Shown: one piece after another, positions 1-6,289 of the stretch
How positions within the stretch are numbered: position 1 is the stretch's first letter
Layout of the letters: every line of letters begins with the position of its first letter
Source of the DNA: Candidatus Parcubacteria bacterium
GTDB lineage: Bacteria; Patescibacteria; Paceibacteria; UBA6257; HR35
NCBI GenBank assembly: GCA_026004535.1
Contig: BPJI01000012.1
Coordinates: 1-7,062, forward strand
Length of the DNA: 7,062 bases
Direction of reading: 5' to 3'
Notes under the pieces: model-generated
The model's database searches: none
Seen by the model: only the letters and a program-made list of their open reading frames with translations
What the model was told of the DNA's origin: nothing
Translations under genes and position numbers: made by a program

Positions 1-1
1 T

Positions 2-709
2 ACAGAGGTAATTCAGGATATTGCTGATAAATACGGATTAAAAGTTATATATGATGCTGCGCATGCTTTTGGTATCAAAATGAAAAATAAAAATCTTCTG
101 CTAGAAGGTGATATGTCTGTACTGAGTTTCCATGGTACAAAATTGTTTACAACTTTTGAAGGTGGCGCTATTATTTCAAAAGATGAAAAACTGAAAAAGA
201 GAATTGACTTTCTTAAAAATTTTGGTTTTGCTGATGAATTGACTGTTATAGCTCCGGGAATAAATGCTAAGATGAATGAGTTTCAAAGTGTTATTGGTTT
301 ATTAAGTCTTGAAATTGTTGAAGAAGAAATTGCAAAAAGGAAAAAAGTTGCAGAAACATATTTTGAATTACTGAGGGATGTTAAAGGTATTAAAATATTC
401 AATGCTTTTGATGATTATGATTATAATTATTCCTACTTCCCTGTTTTAATTGATGAAGCTGAATTTGGTTGCAGCCGGGAAAAGGTTTATGATGAATTAA
501 AAAAGAATAACATTTATGCACGCAGATATTTTTATCCACTTATTAGCAATATGCCAACCTACCGTAGTCTTACAAGTGCAGCAAAAGAGAATTTGCCTGT
601 AGCAAATAAAATTGGAGAACAGGTTTTGTGTTTACCTATTTATGGAAATTTAGATAAAACAAATATAGAAGCCATCTTCAGAATAATCAAAGAACTTGGG
701 CAGTTATGA
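2..709 (+). CDS. DegT/DnrJ/EryC1/StrS sugar aminotransferase, C-terminal part (5' end outside window)
   Basis: This is a PLP-dependent aminotransferase that moves an amino group, normally from glutamate, to a keto-sugar nucleotide in the cytoplasm. The frame is open to the left edge, so the ATG at 80 is internal: family motifs lie before it. Numbering from the first codon at 2, VIYDAAHAFG (residues 15-24) carries Asp18, which holds the PLP pyridine nitrogen, and His21. SFHGTKLFTTFEGGAI follows, with the Schiff-base lysine at residue 47 (codon 140-142). YARRYFYPLI further on is also typical. The visible 235 residues are roughly the last two thirds of a normal 360-380 aa enzyme. The SFHxTK-x-F-x-TFEGGA pattern resembles FdtB/QdtB/VioA-type enzymes acting on dTDP-4-keto- or 3-keto-6-deoxyhexose. 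The family is sure; the substrate is inferred. The stop overlaps the next start by 4 nt (ATGA, 706-709). Confidence 0.95.
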   Translation, partial: TEVIQDIADKYGLKVIYDAAHAFGIKMKNKNLLLEGDMSVLSFHGTKLFTTFEGGAIISKDEKLKKRIDFLKNFGFADELTVIAPGINAKMNEFQSVIGLLSLEIVEEEIAKRKKVAETYFELLRDVKGIKIFNAFDDYDYNYSYFPVLIDEAEFGCSREKVYDELKKNNIYARRYFYPLISNMPTYRSLTSAAKENLPVANKIGEQVLCLPIYGNLDKTNIEAIFRIIKELGQL

Positions 710-1398
710 AACTGGCAATTATGCAACCGTATCTTTTCCCATACATTGGATATTTTCAACTTGTTAATACTGTTAATAAGTTTATATTTTATGATGATGT
801 CAATTTTATTAAAAATGGTTGGATTAATAGAAATAGAATATTGATTCAAGGAAAAGCACATTACATAACAATTCAATTAAAAAATGCTAGTTCATTTAAA
901 CCAATCTGTGAAATAGAGTTTAATGATAATACTAAGCAAATAATAAAATCAATTTACTATAACTATAAAAGGGCTCCATTTTTTCACGAAGTGTTTAAAA
1001 TTATTGAGGGTGCCTTAATTGCAAAAACAAATAAAATCAGTGAACTTGCAATAAATTCCATAAAGTCAGTTTGTGAGTATTTGAAAATTGAAACGCAATT
1101 TGAAATAAGCAGTATCTATTATCATGAATCAATAAATCTAACTAAGGAAAATAGGATTATAAAAATTTGTAAAAAAAATAATGCCGATACCTATATTAAT
1201 CCAATAGGTGGAATAGAATTATATAATAAGGACGACTTCAAGAAACAAGGCATTGAACTTAAATTTCTAAAAACAAAAGATATTATTTATAAACAATTTG
1301 ATAACGAGTTTGTACCAAATCTTTCTATAATTGATGTAATGATGTTTAATTCAAAAGATGAAATAAAAAAAATGTTAAATGAATATGAATTATTATGA
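706..1398 (+). CDS. WbqC-family protein
   Basis: This 230 aa protein has normal length for the WbqC-like family, which is found in O-antigen and capsule clusters and has no firmly proven reaction. One family member (WbnG) has been suggested in the literature to be a glycine transferase. Family signatures are clear: MQPYLFPYIGYFQL at residues 6-19, YDDVNFIKNGWINRNRI at 29-45, a central INPIGGIELY at 164-173, and a C-terminal FVPNLSIIDVMMFN at 202-215. There is no signal peptide or membrane segment, so it should be cytosolic. The start overlaps the aminotransferase stop in an ATGA, and no clear Shine-Dalgarno precedes it, which suggests translational coupling. Sitting directly after an aminosugar-forming aminotransferase, it may act on the new amine. 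That role is inference; family membership is very likely. Confidence 0.93.
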   Translation: MKLAIMQPYLFPYIGYFQLVNTVNKFIFYDDVNFIKNGWINRNRILIQGKAHYITIQLKNASSFKPICEIEFNDNTKQIIKSIYYNYKRAPFFHEVFKIIEGALIAKTNKISELAINSIKSVCEYLKIETQFEISSIYYHESINLTKENRIIKICKKNNADTYINPIGGIELYNKDDFKKQGIELKFLKTKDIIYKQFDNEFVPNLSIIDVMMFNSKDEIKKMLNEYELL

Positions 1399-2351
1399 GT
1401 GCAATAGGCGGATATTTTGAATTAGAGTTACAGGACAATAAGAGTATTTATCATAATAATGCTATAGCGGTAAATACAGGAAGAAATGCATTAGAATATA
1501 TCCTAAGAACAAATAAAAAAATCTCAAAAGTTTTTCTACCATACTATACTTGCGATGTATTACTTCAACCAATAAAGAGATTAAATTTGCAAGTTGCATT
1601 TTATAGGCTGGATGAAGAACTTTTACCAAAATTAAATTTAGTCGGAAAAAATGAAGCTATTGTATATGTGAATTACTTTGGAATTATGAATAAAAAGATT
1701 AAAAAAATTTTAAGCAGATATGAAAATTTAATTATCGATAATTCACAAGCTTTTTTTGCAAGACCAATTAAAAATATTCCCACATTCTTTTCCCCCAGAA
1801 AATTTTTTGGTCTACCAGATGGAGGATTTGCATATACAAATAAAATAATTAAGAATAAACTTGAACCAGATAATTCGCTTGATAGAATTAGCCACCTGCT
1901 AGGCAGAATAGAAAAAGGCGCAGAATCATTCTTCCCTATGTTTAAGGAGAACGATAAAAAATTGGACAATCTTCCATTAAAAAGAATGTCAAATCTTACT
2001 CTTAGGCTAATGAGAAATATCAATTTCAAAGAAGCAAAGCACAGACGCAATAAAAATTTTAATCTTTTACATAATTCACTAAAAAAAATAAACGAATTAA
2101 GCCCTTTAATTGATAATGGAATTGTTGATGGTCCGATGGTTTATCCATTTTTAATTAAGGGAGGTAAAAAATTAAAAAAACATTTAATTAAAAATAAAAT
2201 TTATGTAGCTACATACTGGCCAAATGTTTATCAATGGGTTGATAAAAAAGATTGGGAATACTACTTAACAGATAACCTGATCCCCTTACCGATAGATCAG
2301 AGATATAGCCCAAATGATATGAAAAGAATAATAAAGGTGATAAATGGATAG
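1395..2351 (+). CDS. Divergent DegT-fold PLP-dependent aminotransferase-like protein
   Basis: This 318 aa protein is a shortened, divergent member of the DegT/DnrJ/EryC1/StrS fold, whose members are usually 360-400 aa. An N-terminal VNTGRNALEYIL (residues 27-38) corresponds to the cofactor phosphate-binding segment, and FLPYYTCDVLLQPI (47-60) to the LPxYTC block seen in divergent members. LIIDNSQAFF (112-121) has Asp115 in the place of the PLP-N1-binding aspartate, with Gln118 where canonical enzymes have His or Gln. SPRKFFGLPDGG (133-144) supplies the probable PLP lysine, Lys136. Active-site residues are therefore kept, so catalysis is plausible. It does not look like a standard nucleotide-sugar aminotransferase: the C-terminal half is short and weakly conserved. 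It starts in an ATGA overlap with WbqC, without a visible ribosome site, and overlaps the ATP-grasp gene by 8 nt. The substrate is unknown. Confidence 0.8.
   Translation: MSAIGGYFELELQDNKSIYHNNAIAVNTGRNALEYILRTNKKISKVFLPYYTCDVLLQPIKRLNLQVAFYRLDEELLPKLNLVGKNEAIVYVNYFGIMNKKIKKILSRYENLIIDNSQAFFARPIKNIPTFFSPRKFFGLPDGGFAYTNKIIKNKLEPDNSLDRISHLLGRIEKGAESFFPMFKENDKKLDNLPLKRMSNLTLRLMRNINFKEAKHRRNKNFNLLHNSLKKINELSPLIDNGIVDGPMVYPFLIKGGKKLKKHLIKNKIYVATYWPNVYQWVDKKDWEYYLTDNLIPLPIDQRYSPNDMKRIIKVING
2333..2341 (+). promoter_or_regulatory. Shine-Dalgarno site of the ATP-grasp/HAD gene
   Basis: AAAGGTGAT lies just before the ATG at 2344, inside the 3' end of the preceding gene. Its AGGTGAT part is complementary to the last bases of a standard 16S 3' end. 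It supports 2344 as the start even though this overlaps the upstream gene by 8 nt. It stands out because most other starts in this chain have no such site. Confidence 0.6.
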
Positions 2352-3630
2352 ACCAGTTAATGTATTAATATATCCATCTGGAAGTGAAAATGCACTTGAA
2401 GTAAAAGATGCTTTAAGCTACAAGTTAAATATTACTATATGGGGTGCTTCTAGTAGGAAAGATCATTCTATATATGTTTATCAAAATTATTTTGAGGCAC
2501 CAAATGTCAATGAGGAAAGTTTCCTGGAACAATTTAATCTCTTGCTAACTAAACATAAAATAGACTTTATAATTCCAACACACGATACCGTATCGTTAAA
2601 ATTATCTGAATTGAAAAATGAATTAAAAGCAATTTTGATTTCAAGTGATTATGAAACAAATAGAGTTTGTCGTTACAAAAAAGAAACTTATAAATTATTT
2701 ACCAAGTATGATTTTTGTCCCAAAGTTTACGATGATATAAATCTTGTTGATAATTGGCCAATTTTTATAAAACCTAATATCGGTGAAGGCGGTAAAAATT
2801 CCTTTATAGCCGAAAACTTAAAAGAATTCGAATGCATAAAAACATTGTTAAAACAGGACTCTTTGATATTAGAATATCTTCCAGGAAAGGAATTCACAGT
2901 TGATTGTTTTACTGATAAGAATGGTAATTTGAGATATATCGGCGCAAGGGAGAGAAATCGAATTTGGGGTGGAATTAGTGTTAATTCTAGGACGGTAAGT
3001 AACCAAAGAATTTTTGATATTGCCAAGATTATAAATCATAAATTGAAATTCAGAGGTTATTGGTATTTTCAAGTAAAAGAAGATAATGATGGAAATTTAA
3101 AGTTACTTGAAATTTCCACACGACCAGCAGGAACAATGGCACTTTACAGACAGCGTGGGATAAATTTTATGCTTTTATCAATTTATGACTTTATAGGATA
3201 CGAATATAAAATTCTGGATAATGGCTATAATGTTGAATTAGACCGCAGCCTTTTTGCAAAGTATAATTTTGATTACGAGTATGATTCTATCTATTTAGAT
3301 TTCGATGACACATTGGTCTTTAATAACAAGATAAATAGGTTTTGTCTTTTACTACTATACCAATGCAAAGAAAAAGGGATTCCAGTTATTTTACTCACAA
3401 GGCATAAAGATGATATTTATAACACATTAGAAAGATATGATATTTCAAAATCATTGTTTGAAAAAATAATTGTTCTGAAGGATAATGATAAAAAGGTTGG
3501 TTTTATTAAACATCATAAACCTTTATTCATTGATAACGCTTTCTCAGAACGGTTACAGGTTTATGAAGAACTTAAAATTCCGGTTTTAGACACTGACAAT
3601 ATAACATTATTATTAGATTGGAAAAGCTGA
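2344..3630 (+). CDS. ATP-grasp ligase fused to a C-terminal HAD-type domain
   Basis: This 428 aa protein has two parts. Residues 1 to about 295 form an ATP-grasp enzyme like those of the carbamoyl-phosphate synthase/D-Ala-D-Ala ligase superfamily, which activate a carboxylate as an acyl phosphate and join it to an amine or thiol. Visible are a pre-ATP-grasp Rossmann start (VNVLIYPSGSENALEV, 5-20), FIIPTHD (75-81), FIKPNIGEGGK (141-151) with the ATP-binding lysine and glycine loop, EYLPGKEFTVDC (177-188), and LKLLEISTRPAG (252-263) with the Mg-binding Glu256. Residues about 311-428 look like a HAD phosphohydrolase: YLDFDDTLV with Asp319/Asp321 (motif I), ILLTRH with Thr352 (motif II), a lysine around 383-389, and FIDNAFSER with Asp397/Asn398 (motif IV). 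No signal peptide is seen. The substrates are unknown; context suggests an amide-type substituent on a surface sugar. The stop overlaps the next ATG by 1 nt. Confidence 0.87.
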   Translation: MDRPVNVLIYPSGSENALEVKDALSYKLNITIWGASSRKDHSIYVYQNYFEAPNVNEESFLEQFNLLLTKHKIDFIIPTHDTVSLKLSELKNELKAILISSDYETNRVCRYKKETYKLFTKYDFCPKVYDDINLVDNWPIFIKPNIGEGGKNSFIAENLKEFECIKTLLKQDSLILEYLPGKEFTVDCFTDKNGNLRYIGARERNRIWGGISVNSRTVSNQRIFDIAKIINHKLKFRGYWYFQVKEDNDGNLKLLEISTRPAGTMALYRQRGINFMLLSIYDFIGYEYKILDNGYNVELDRSLFAKYNFDYEYDSIYLDFDDTLVFNNKINRFCLLLLYQCKEKGIPVILLTRHKDDIYNTLERYDISKSLFEKIIVLKDNDKKVGFIKHHKPLFIDNAFSERLQVYEELKIPVLDTDNITLLLDWKS

Positions 3631-4718
3631 TGTTGAATCTAGATTATCAACGCGATAAAATATTTGAATCAAAAAAGCATATTATCGAAGATTTATTTAA
3701 GGGAGACCGTGACATTTTAATTTTTGGTATAACAAATTATACTGAACCGCTTATTAATTTTCTCAAAGAGAAAGGTTTGATTATAAAAGGCATAATAGAT
3801 GATTATACTGAAAAGGAAAGGATATTTGATATAAAAATTTTAAGATCTGATCAAATAGATAAAAATAATATTGTGATTTCATCGATTATTGAAGGACGGC
3901 CAAAATCGGTTCGAAACTTATTACTTAATAAAGGAGTAAATGATTTATTAGATTACTTTGACTTTAATTATATGTATCCGAATTTATTTCAGATCCCTTT
4001 TAATTCAGGTAACAGAGAAAAAATCTTAAATAATCAATCGGAATTACAATTTGTTGCGGATAAACTACAAGATGATTTATCAAAAAAATTTTTTCAAGAG
4101 GTTATAGACTTTAGATTGAATTTTAATTATTGGAATAAATGCTTTATTTATTCACCAGAGAATCAGTACTTTGAGCTGTTTTTTAACTTTGAAAATATTT
4201 TCTCTTTTATTGATGCTGGTGGTTACGATGGTGAAACTACATTGAATGCTTTTAACAAATTTAGAAATTTAAATAAAGTGATTTTTATTGAACCTTTTCC
4301 AGAAAGTATGAAACTAGCAAAAGAAAAAATGAGCGTTTTACATAACGATAAAATTAGTTTTATCGAAACTGCAATTTCTGATCATAACACAGTTAAATAT
4401 ATTACAACACATAAAGGTAATGCAAATCATCTTATAGATTATGGCGAACTAACAATTAGGGTATCTAAATTGGATGAAATTGTGAATGAAAAAATTGATT
4501 TCATTAAGCTTGATATAGAAGGAGAAGAACTTAAAGCTTTGAAAGGCGCAGAAAACCTGATCAAAAAATTTAAACCATATATTGCTTGTTGTGTTTATCA
4601 TGATCAAAATCATTTTTGGCAAATACCTTTATTTTTATTGAAAATAAATCCAGGATATAAAATTTATTTCAGCCATTATACTGAAGGTATTTGTGAATCA
4701 GTTATGTATTTTATATGA
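3630..4718 (+). CDS. FkbM-family methyltransferase with N-terminal Rossmann-like domain
   Basis: This is a SAM-dependent methyltransferase of the FkbM type, which commonly O-methylates sugars. I chose the ATG at 3630, which overlaps the upstream TGA in a TGATG, giving 362 aa. An in-frame TTG at 3618 would add four residues and is less likely. The C-terminal half carries FIDAGGYDGETT (193-204, SAM-binding glycine loop), IEP (220-222) with acidic Glu221 at the end of strand 2, and FIKLDIEGEELKALKGAE (291-308), the FkbM hallmark. Residues 29 to about 110 form an extra alpha/beta domain: ILIFGITNYTEPL, then IIDDYTE, resembling the N-terminal domain of PglD-like or CoA-binding-like proteins but without a canonical GxGxxG. 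Its stop overlaps the next start by 4 nt (ATGA, 4715-4718). A sugar O-methyltransferase role is likely; the acceptor position is unknown. Confidence 0.9.
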   Translation: MLNLDYQRDKIFESKKHIIEDLFKGDRDILIFGITNYTEPLINFLKEKGLIIKGIIDDYTEKERIFDIKILRSDQIDKNNIVISSIIEGRPKSVRNLLLNKGVNDLLDYFDFNYMYPNLFQIPFNSGNREKILNNQSELQFVADKLQDDLSKKFFQEVIDFRLNFNYWNKCFIYSPENQYFELFFNFENIFSFIDAGGYDGETTLNAFNKFRNLNKVIFIEPFPESMKLAKEKMSVLHNDKISFIETAISDHNTVKYITTHKGNANHLIDYGELTIRVSKLDEIVNEKIDFIKLDIEGEELKALKGAENLIKKFKPYIACCVYHDQNHFWQIPLFLLKINPGYKIYFSHYTEGICESVMYFI

Positions 4719-5623
4719 GAGAACCTTTAGTAACAATAGCTTGTATTACATATAATCACGCAAAGTATATTCGTGATGCAATTGAGGGATTTTTGATGCA
4801 AAAGACCACCTTCCCCATTGAGATTAGAATATTTGATGATGCATCTACAGATGGGACTCAAGAAATTATAAAAGAGTATGCAGAAAAAGATGATAGAATA
4901 ATTACTTTTTTAATGACGGAAAATCAATGGTCCAAAGGTAAATATGGTCTAATCGATTGGATATTTCCTTCTGCAAAAGGTAAGTACATCGCCCTTTGTG
5001 AAGGTGACGACTACTGGACAGACCCATACAAACTCCAAAAGCAGGTGGATTTTTTAGAGGCAAACAAAGATTATGTGCTTGTTTATGGACTAACTAAAGA
5101 GATTGATCTTAATGGTACTGAGACGATAACTAATATAAATGATAAAGATACAACAGGGATTGAAGAATTATTGGAAAGAGGTTGGTTTATAAGAACAGGT
5201 TCGATAATGTTTAGAAATAATTTAATTACTCAATTCCCAGAATGGTACTTTAATTTTAAATATGGCGATTATATGCTGCAAGTGTTACTTGCACAGTATG
5301 GTAAAATTAAAAAATTGGATTTCATTAGTAGTGTTTATAGAAAGCACCCTGGGGGCATTTCTAATGAGTTTAGTAAGAATACAATCAATTTTCGTTATGA
5401 CAATATTTCTTTACTTAAAGTCCTAGATAAATATTTTAATTCTCGATATAAAAAATATATCAATAAACATATCCGAAATCTTTATGCTAGAATTCTGATT
5501 ATTTCTATAAGCAGTAAAATTCCAATGAATTATGGGGACCTTTTAAATTTGATAATTAAAATGAACAAAAAAATGTTTGTTGTGTGGTCAATCAAATTTA
5601 TGTTAAAAAAGTTTTTAAAATAA
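4715..5623 (+). CDS. Family 2 glycosyltransferase (GT-A fold)
   Basis: This is a 302 aa cytoplasmic, probably membrane-associated glycosyltransferase that moves a sugar from a nucleotide donor to the growing lipid-linked repeat unit. Typical GT2 motifs appear in order: VTIACITYNH (6-15) at strand 1, IRIFDDASTDGT (37-48), the DxD-type metal site in CEGDDYWTDPYKLQKQ (95-110, Asp98/Asp99), the acceptor-side GDYML (184-188), and SVYRKHPGG (206-214). The last 15 residues are hydrophobic and lysine-rich and may sit on the membrane. Length is normal for a single-domain GT2, so the gene appears complete. It begins in an ATGA overlap with the methyltransferase, without a visible ribosome site. Its stop at 5621 lies right beside the first recognisable codons of a decayed GT4 gene. 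Donor and acceptor cannot be read from the sequence. Confidence 0.94.
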   Translation: MREPLVTIACITYNHAKYIRDAIEGFLMQKTTFPIEIRIFDDASTDGTQEIIKEYAEKDDRIITFLMTENQWSKGKYGLIDWIFPSAKGKYIALCEGDDYWTDPYKLQKQVDFLEANKDYVLVYGLTKEIDLNGTETITNINDKDTTGIEELLERGWFIRTGSIMFRNNLITQFPEWYFNFKYGDYMLQVLLAQYGKIKKLDFISSVYRKHPGGISNEFSKNTINFRYDNISLLKVLDKYFNSRYKKYINKHIRNLYARILIISISSKIPMNYGDLLNLIIKMNKKMFVVWSIKFMLKKFLK

Positions 5624-5923
5624 TGTTTACACTTCTTTTATTAAATCATTAAATATTATGTTATTTAGCCATCGATTTCTTTATAAATTAAAATAACAAT
5701 TTCAGTAGGTAGCAGATAAAAAGAGTTTGATTTAAGCAAAGAATTGCAATCTAATGGTACTAATGTAAAAATGTGGATAATTTAGTGAAAAAGTTAAATC
5801 TGCGAATTTTATATTTATTACCAACTTAAAAATGAAGAATTTCTTGGTAAGATGAGTTAAGCTGCTGATCTTATCCTTTTCTCAAGTTTTTAAGAGTTTA
5901 TAACGGTAGTGTAATGATATTTT

Positions 5924-5957
5924 ATCCGGAGGGTACCAAACTTAATCACCTTCGGAT
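5924..5957 (+). repeat. Imperfect inverted repeat (possible RNA hairpin)
   Basis: ATCCGGAGG (5924-5932) can pair with CCTTCGGAT (5949-5957) in RNA, giving nine base pairs including one G-U, around a 16-nt loop. It is among the few GC-richer spots in the gap. There is no uninterrupted T-run directly after it, only a mixed pyrimidine/T-rich stretch, so it is a poor intrinsic terminator. It lies inside the GT4 relic and may simply be leftover coding sequence. Confidence 0.3.
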
Positions 5958-6275
5958 TTGCCTTCTTCATTTTATAATTTTTACCTTTCCCACTATAGGG
6001 TGTGTATTTTTAGTGAACAAATATGATTTATTTAGTACAAAAGGGGAATTTTATTAAAAGATTCTAATGACTTTAAAACAACAACCCATATCCAGTATTA
6101 ACTGGAGCATTGTTGGAATACTAATATTTATACCAAGTTTGATTATTAATACTTTGCCGATAGTAATGTTAAGAGCGCAGTTGCTGCTTGCTACTATTTT
6201 AGTTTTAACTATATCTGAAATAACAAAACTTGAACCTTATTTAGAAATTAAAGAAATTATTTTAGAAAAATTTTT

Positions 6276-6282
6276 AAGAGGA
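6276..6282 (+). promoter_or_regulatory. Shine-Dalgarno site of the second GT2 gene
   Basis: AAGAGGA ends 7 nt before the ATG at 6290, an ideal spacing. It lies in the last codons of the decayed GT4 relic, just before an in-frame TAG at 6283-6285, which fits a former close-packed GT4-GT2 gene pair. It supports 6290 as the start. Confidence 0.75.
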
Positions 6283-6289
6283 TAGTTAT

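Larger units (their letters stand above)
5630..6285 (+). pseudogene. Decayed GT4 (Glycos_transf_1) glycosyltransferase, C-terminal domain only
   Basis: The 666-nt stretch between the two GT2 genes has no intact gene. Translating the frame that starts at 5630 straight through its stops gives GT4 C-terminal motifs in the right order: KYYVI (5651-5665), like the KxxVIxNGI segment; ISVGSR (5699-5716); KEFDLSKEL (5720-5746); NVKMWII (5762-5782); EEFLGKMS (5834-5857); AADLILFSSF, a stop, then EF (5861-5899), matching ADLFxFPSxYEGF; TVV (5903-5911) and, seven codons on, VP (5933-5938), like the VLEAMxxGxPV region; and YLVQKGNF (6029-6052), like GxLVPxGD. About 15 in-frame stops of all three kinds interrupt it. 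After 6064 the trace shifts frame; ISEITK and KEII near the end (about 6217-6264) resemble a GT4 tail. The N-terminal domain is missing, and roughly ten residues seem lost between EEFLGKMS and AADL. No activity is expected. The assignment is by eye. Confidence 0.62.

Noticed and set aside
1673..3072. Minus-strand open frames of 67-125 codons in this region, and one at 640-876
   Set aside because: They lie opposite strong plus-strand genes, show no domain motifs and have no ribosome sites; they are shadow frames.
3618..3630. TTG at 3618 as start of the methyltransferase
   Set aside because: The ATG at 3630 gives the usual TGATG stop-start overlap; TTG would add only four residues and lies deeper in the upstream gene.
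5659..5698. Perfect 8-bp inverted repeat TGTTATTT / AAATAACA with a 24-nt spacer after the first GT2 stop
   Set aside because: All but one pair are A-T and the spacer is long. Such repeats are expected by chance in DNA this AT-rich, and no T-run follows, so it is not called a terminator.
5818..5850. 7-bp inverted repeat TTACCAA / TTGGTAA
   Set aside because: Short and AT-rich, with no linked promoter, operator or mobile-element feature; it overlaps GT4 relic motifs.
5990..6000. CCACTATAGGG resembles the end of a T7 phage promoter
   Set aside because: Only the 3' portion matches; the upstream TAATACGACT part is absent and there is no phage context. Chance match.
6067..6285. 72-codon ORF starting at ATG 6067
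   Set aside because: It has no ribosome site and a composition unlike the neighbours (runs of Ile/Leu). Its end (ISEITK, KEII) fits the tail of the decayed GT4 gene, so I treat it as part of that relic rather than a small membrane protein.
6057..6285. Possible hexapeptide-repeat acyltransferase remnant (EHCW at 6105-6116 in another frame, LEPY followed by KEII near the end)
   Set aside because: It needs several frame switches and explains only part of the gap. The GT4 reading covers the whole gap mostly in one frame with correct motif order and length. A profile search could still overturn this.
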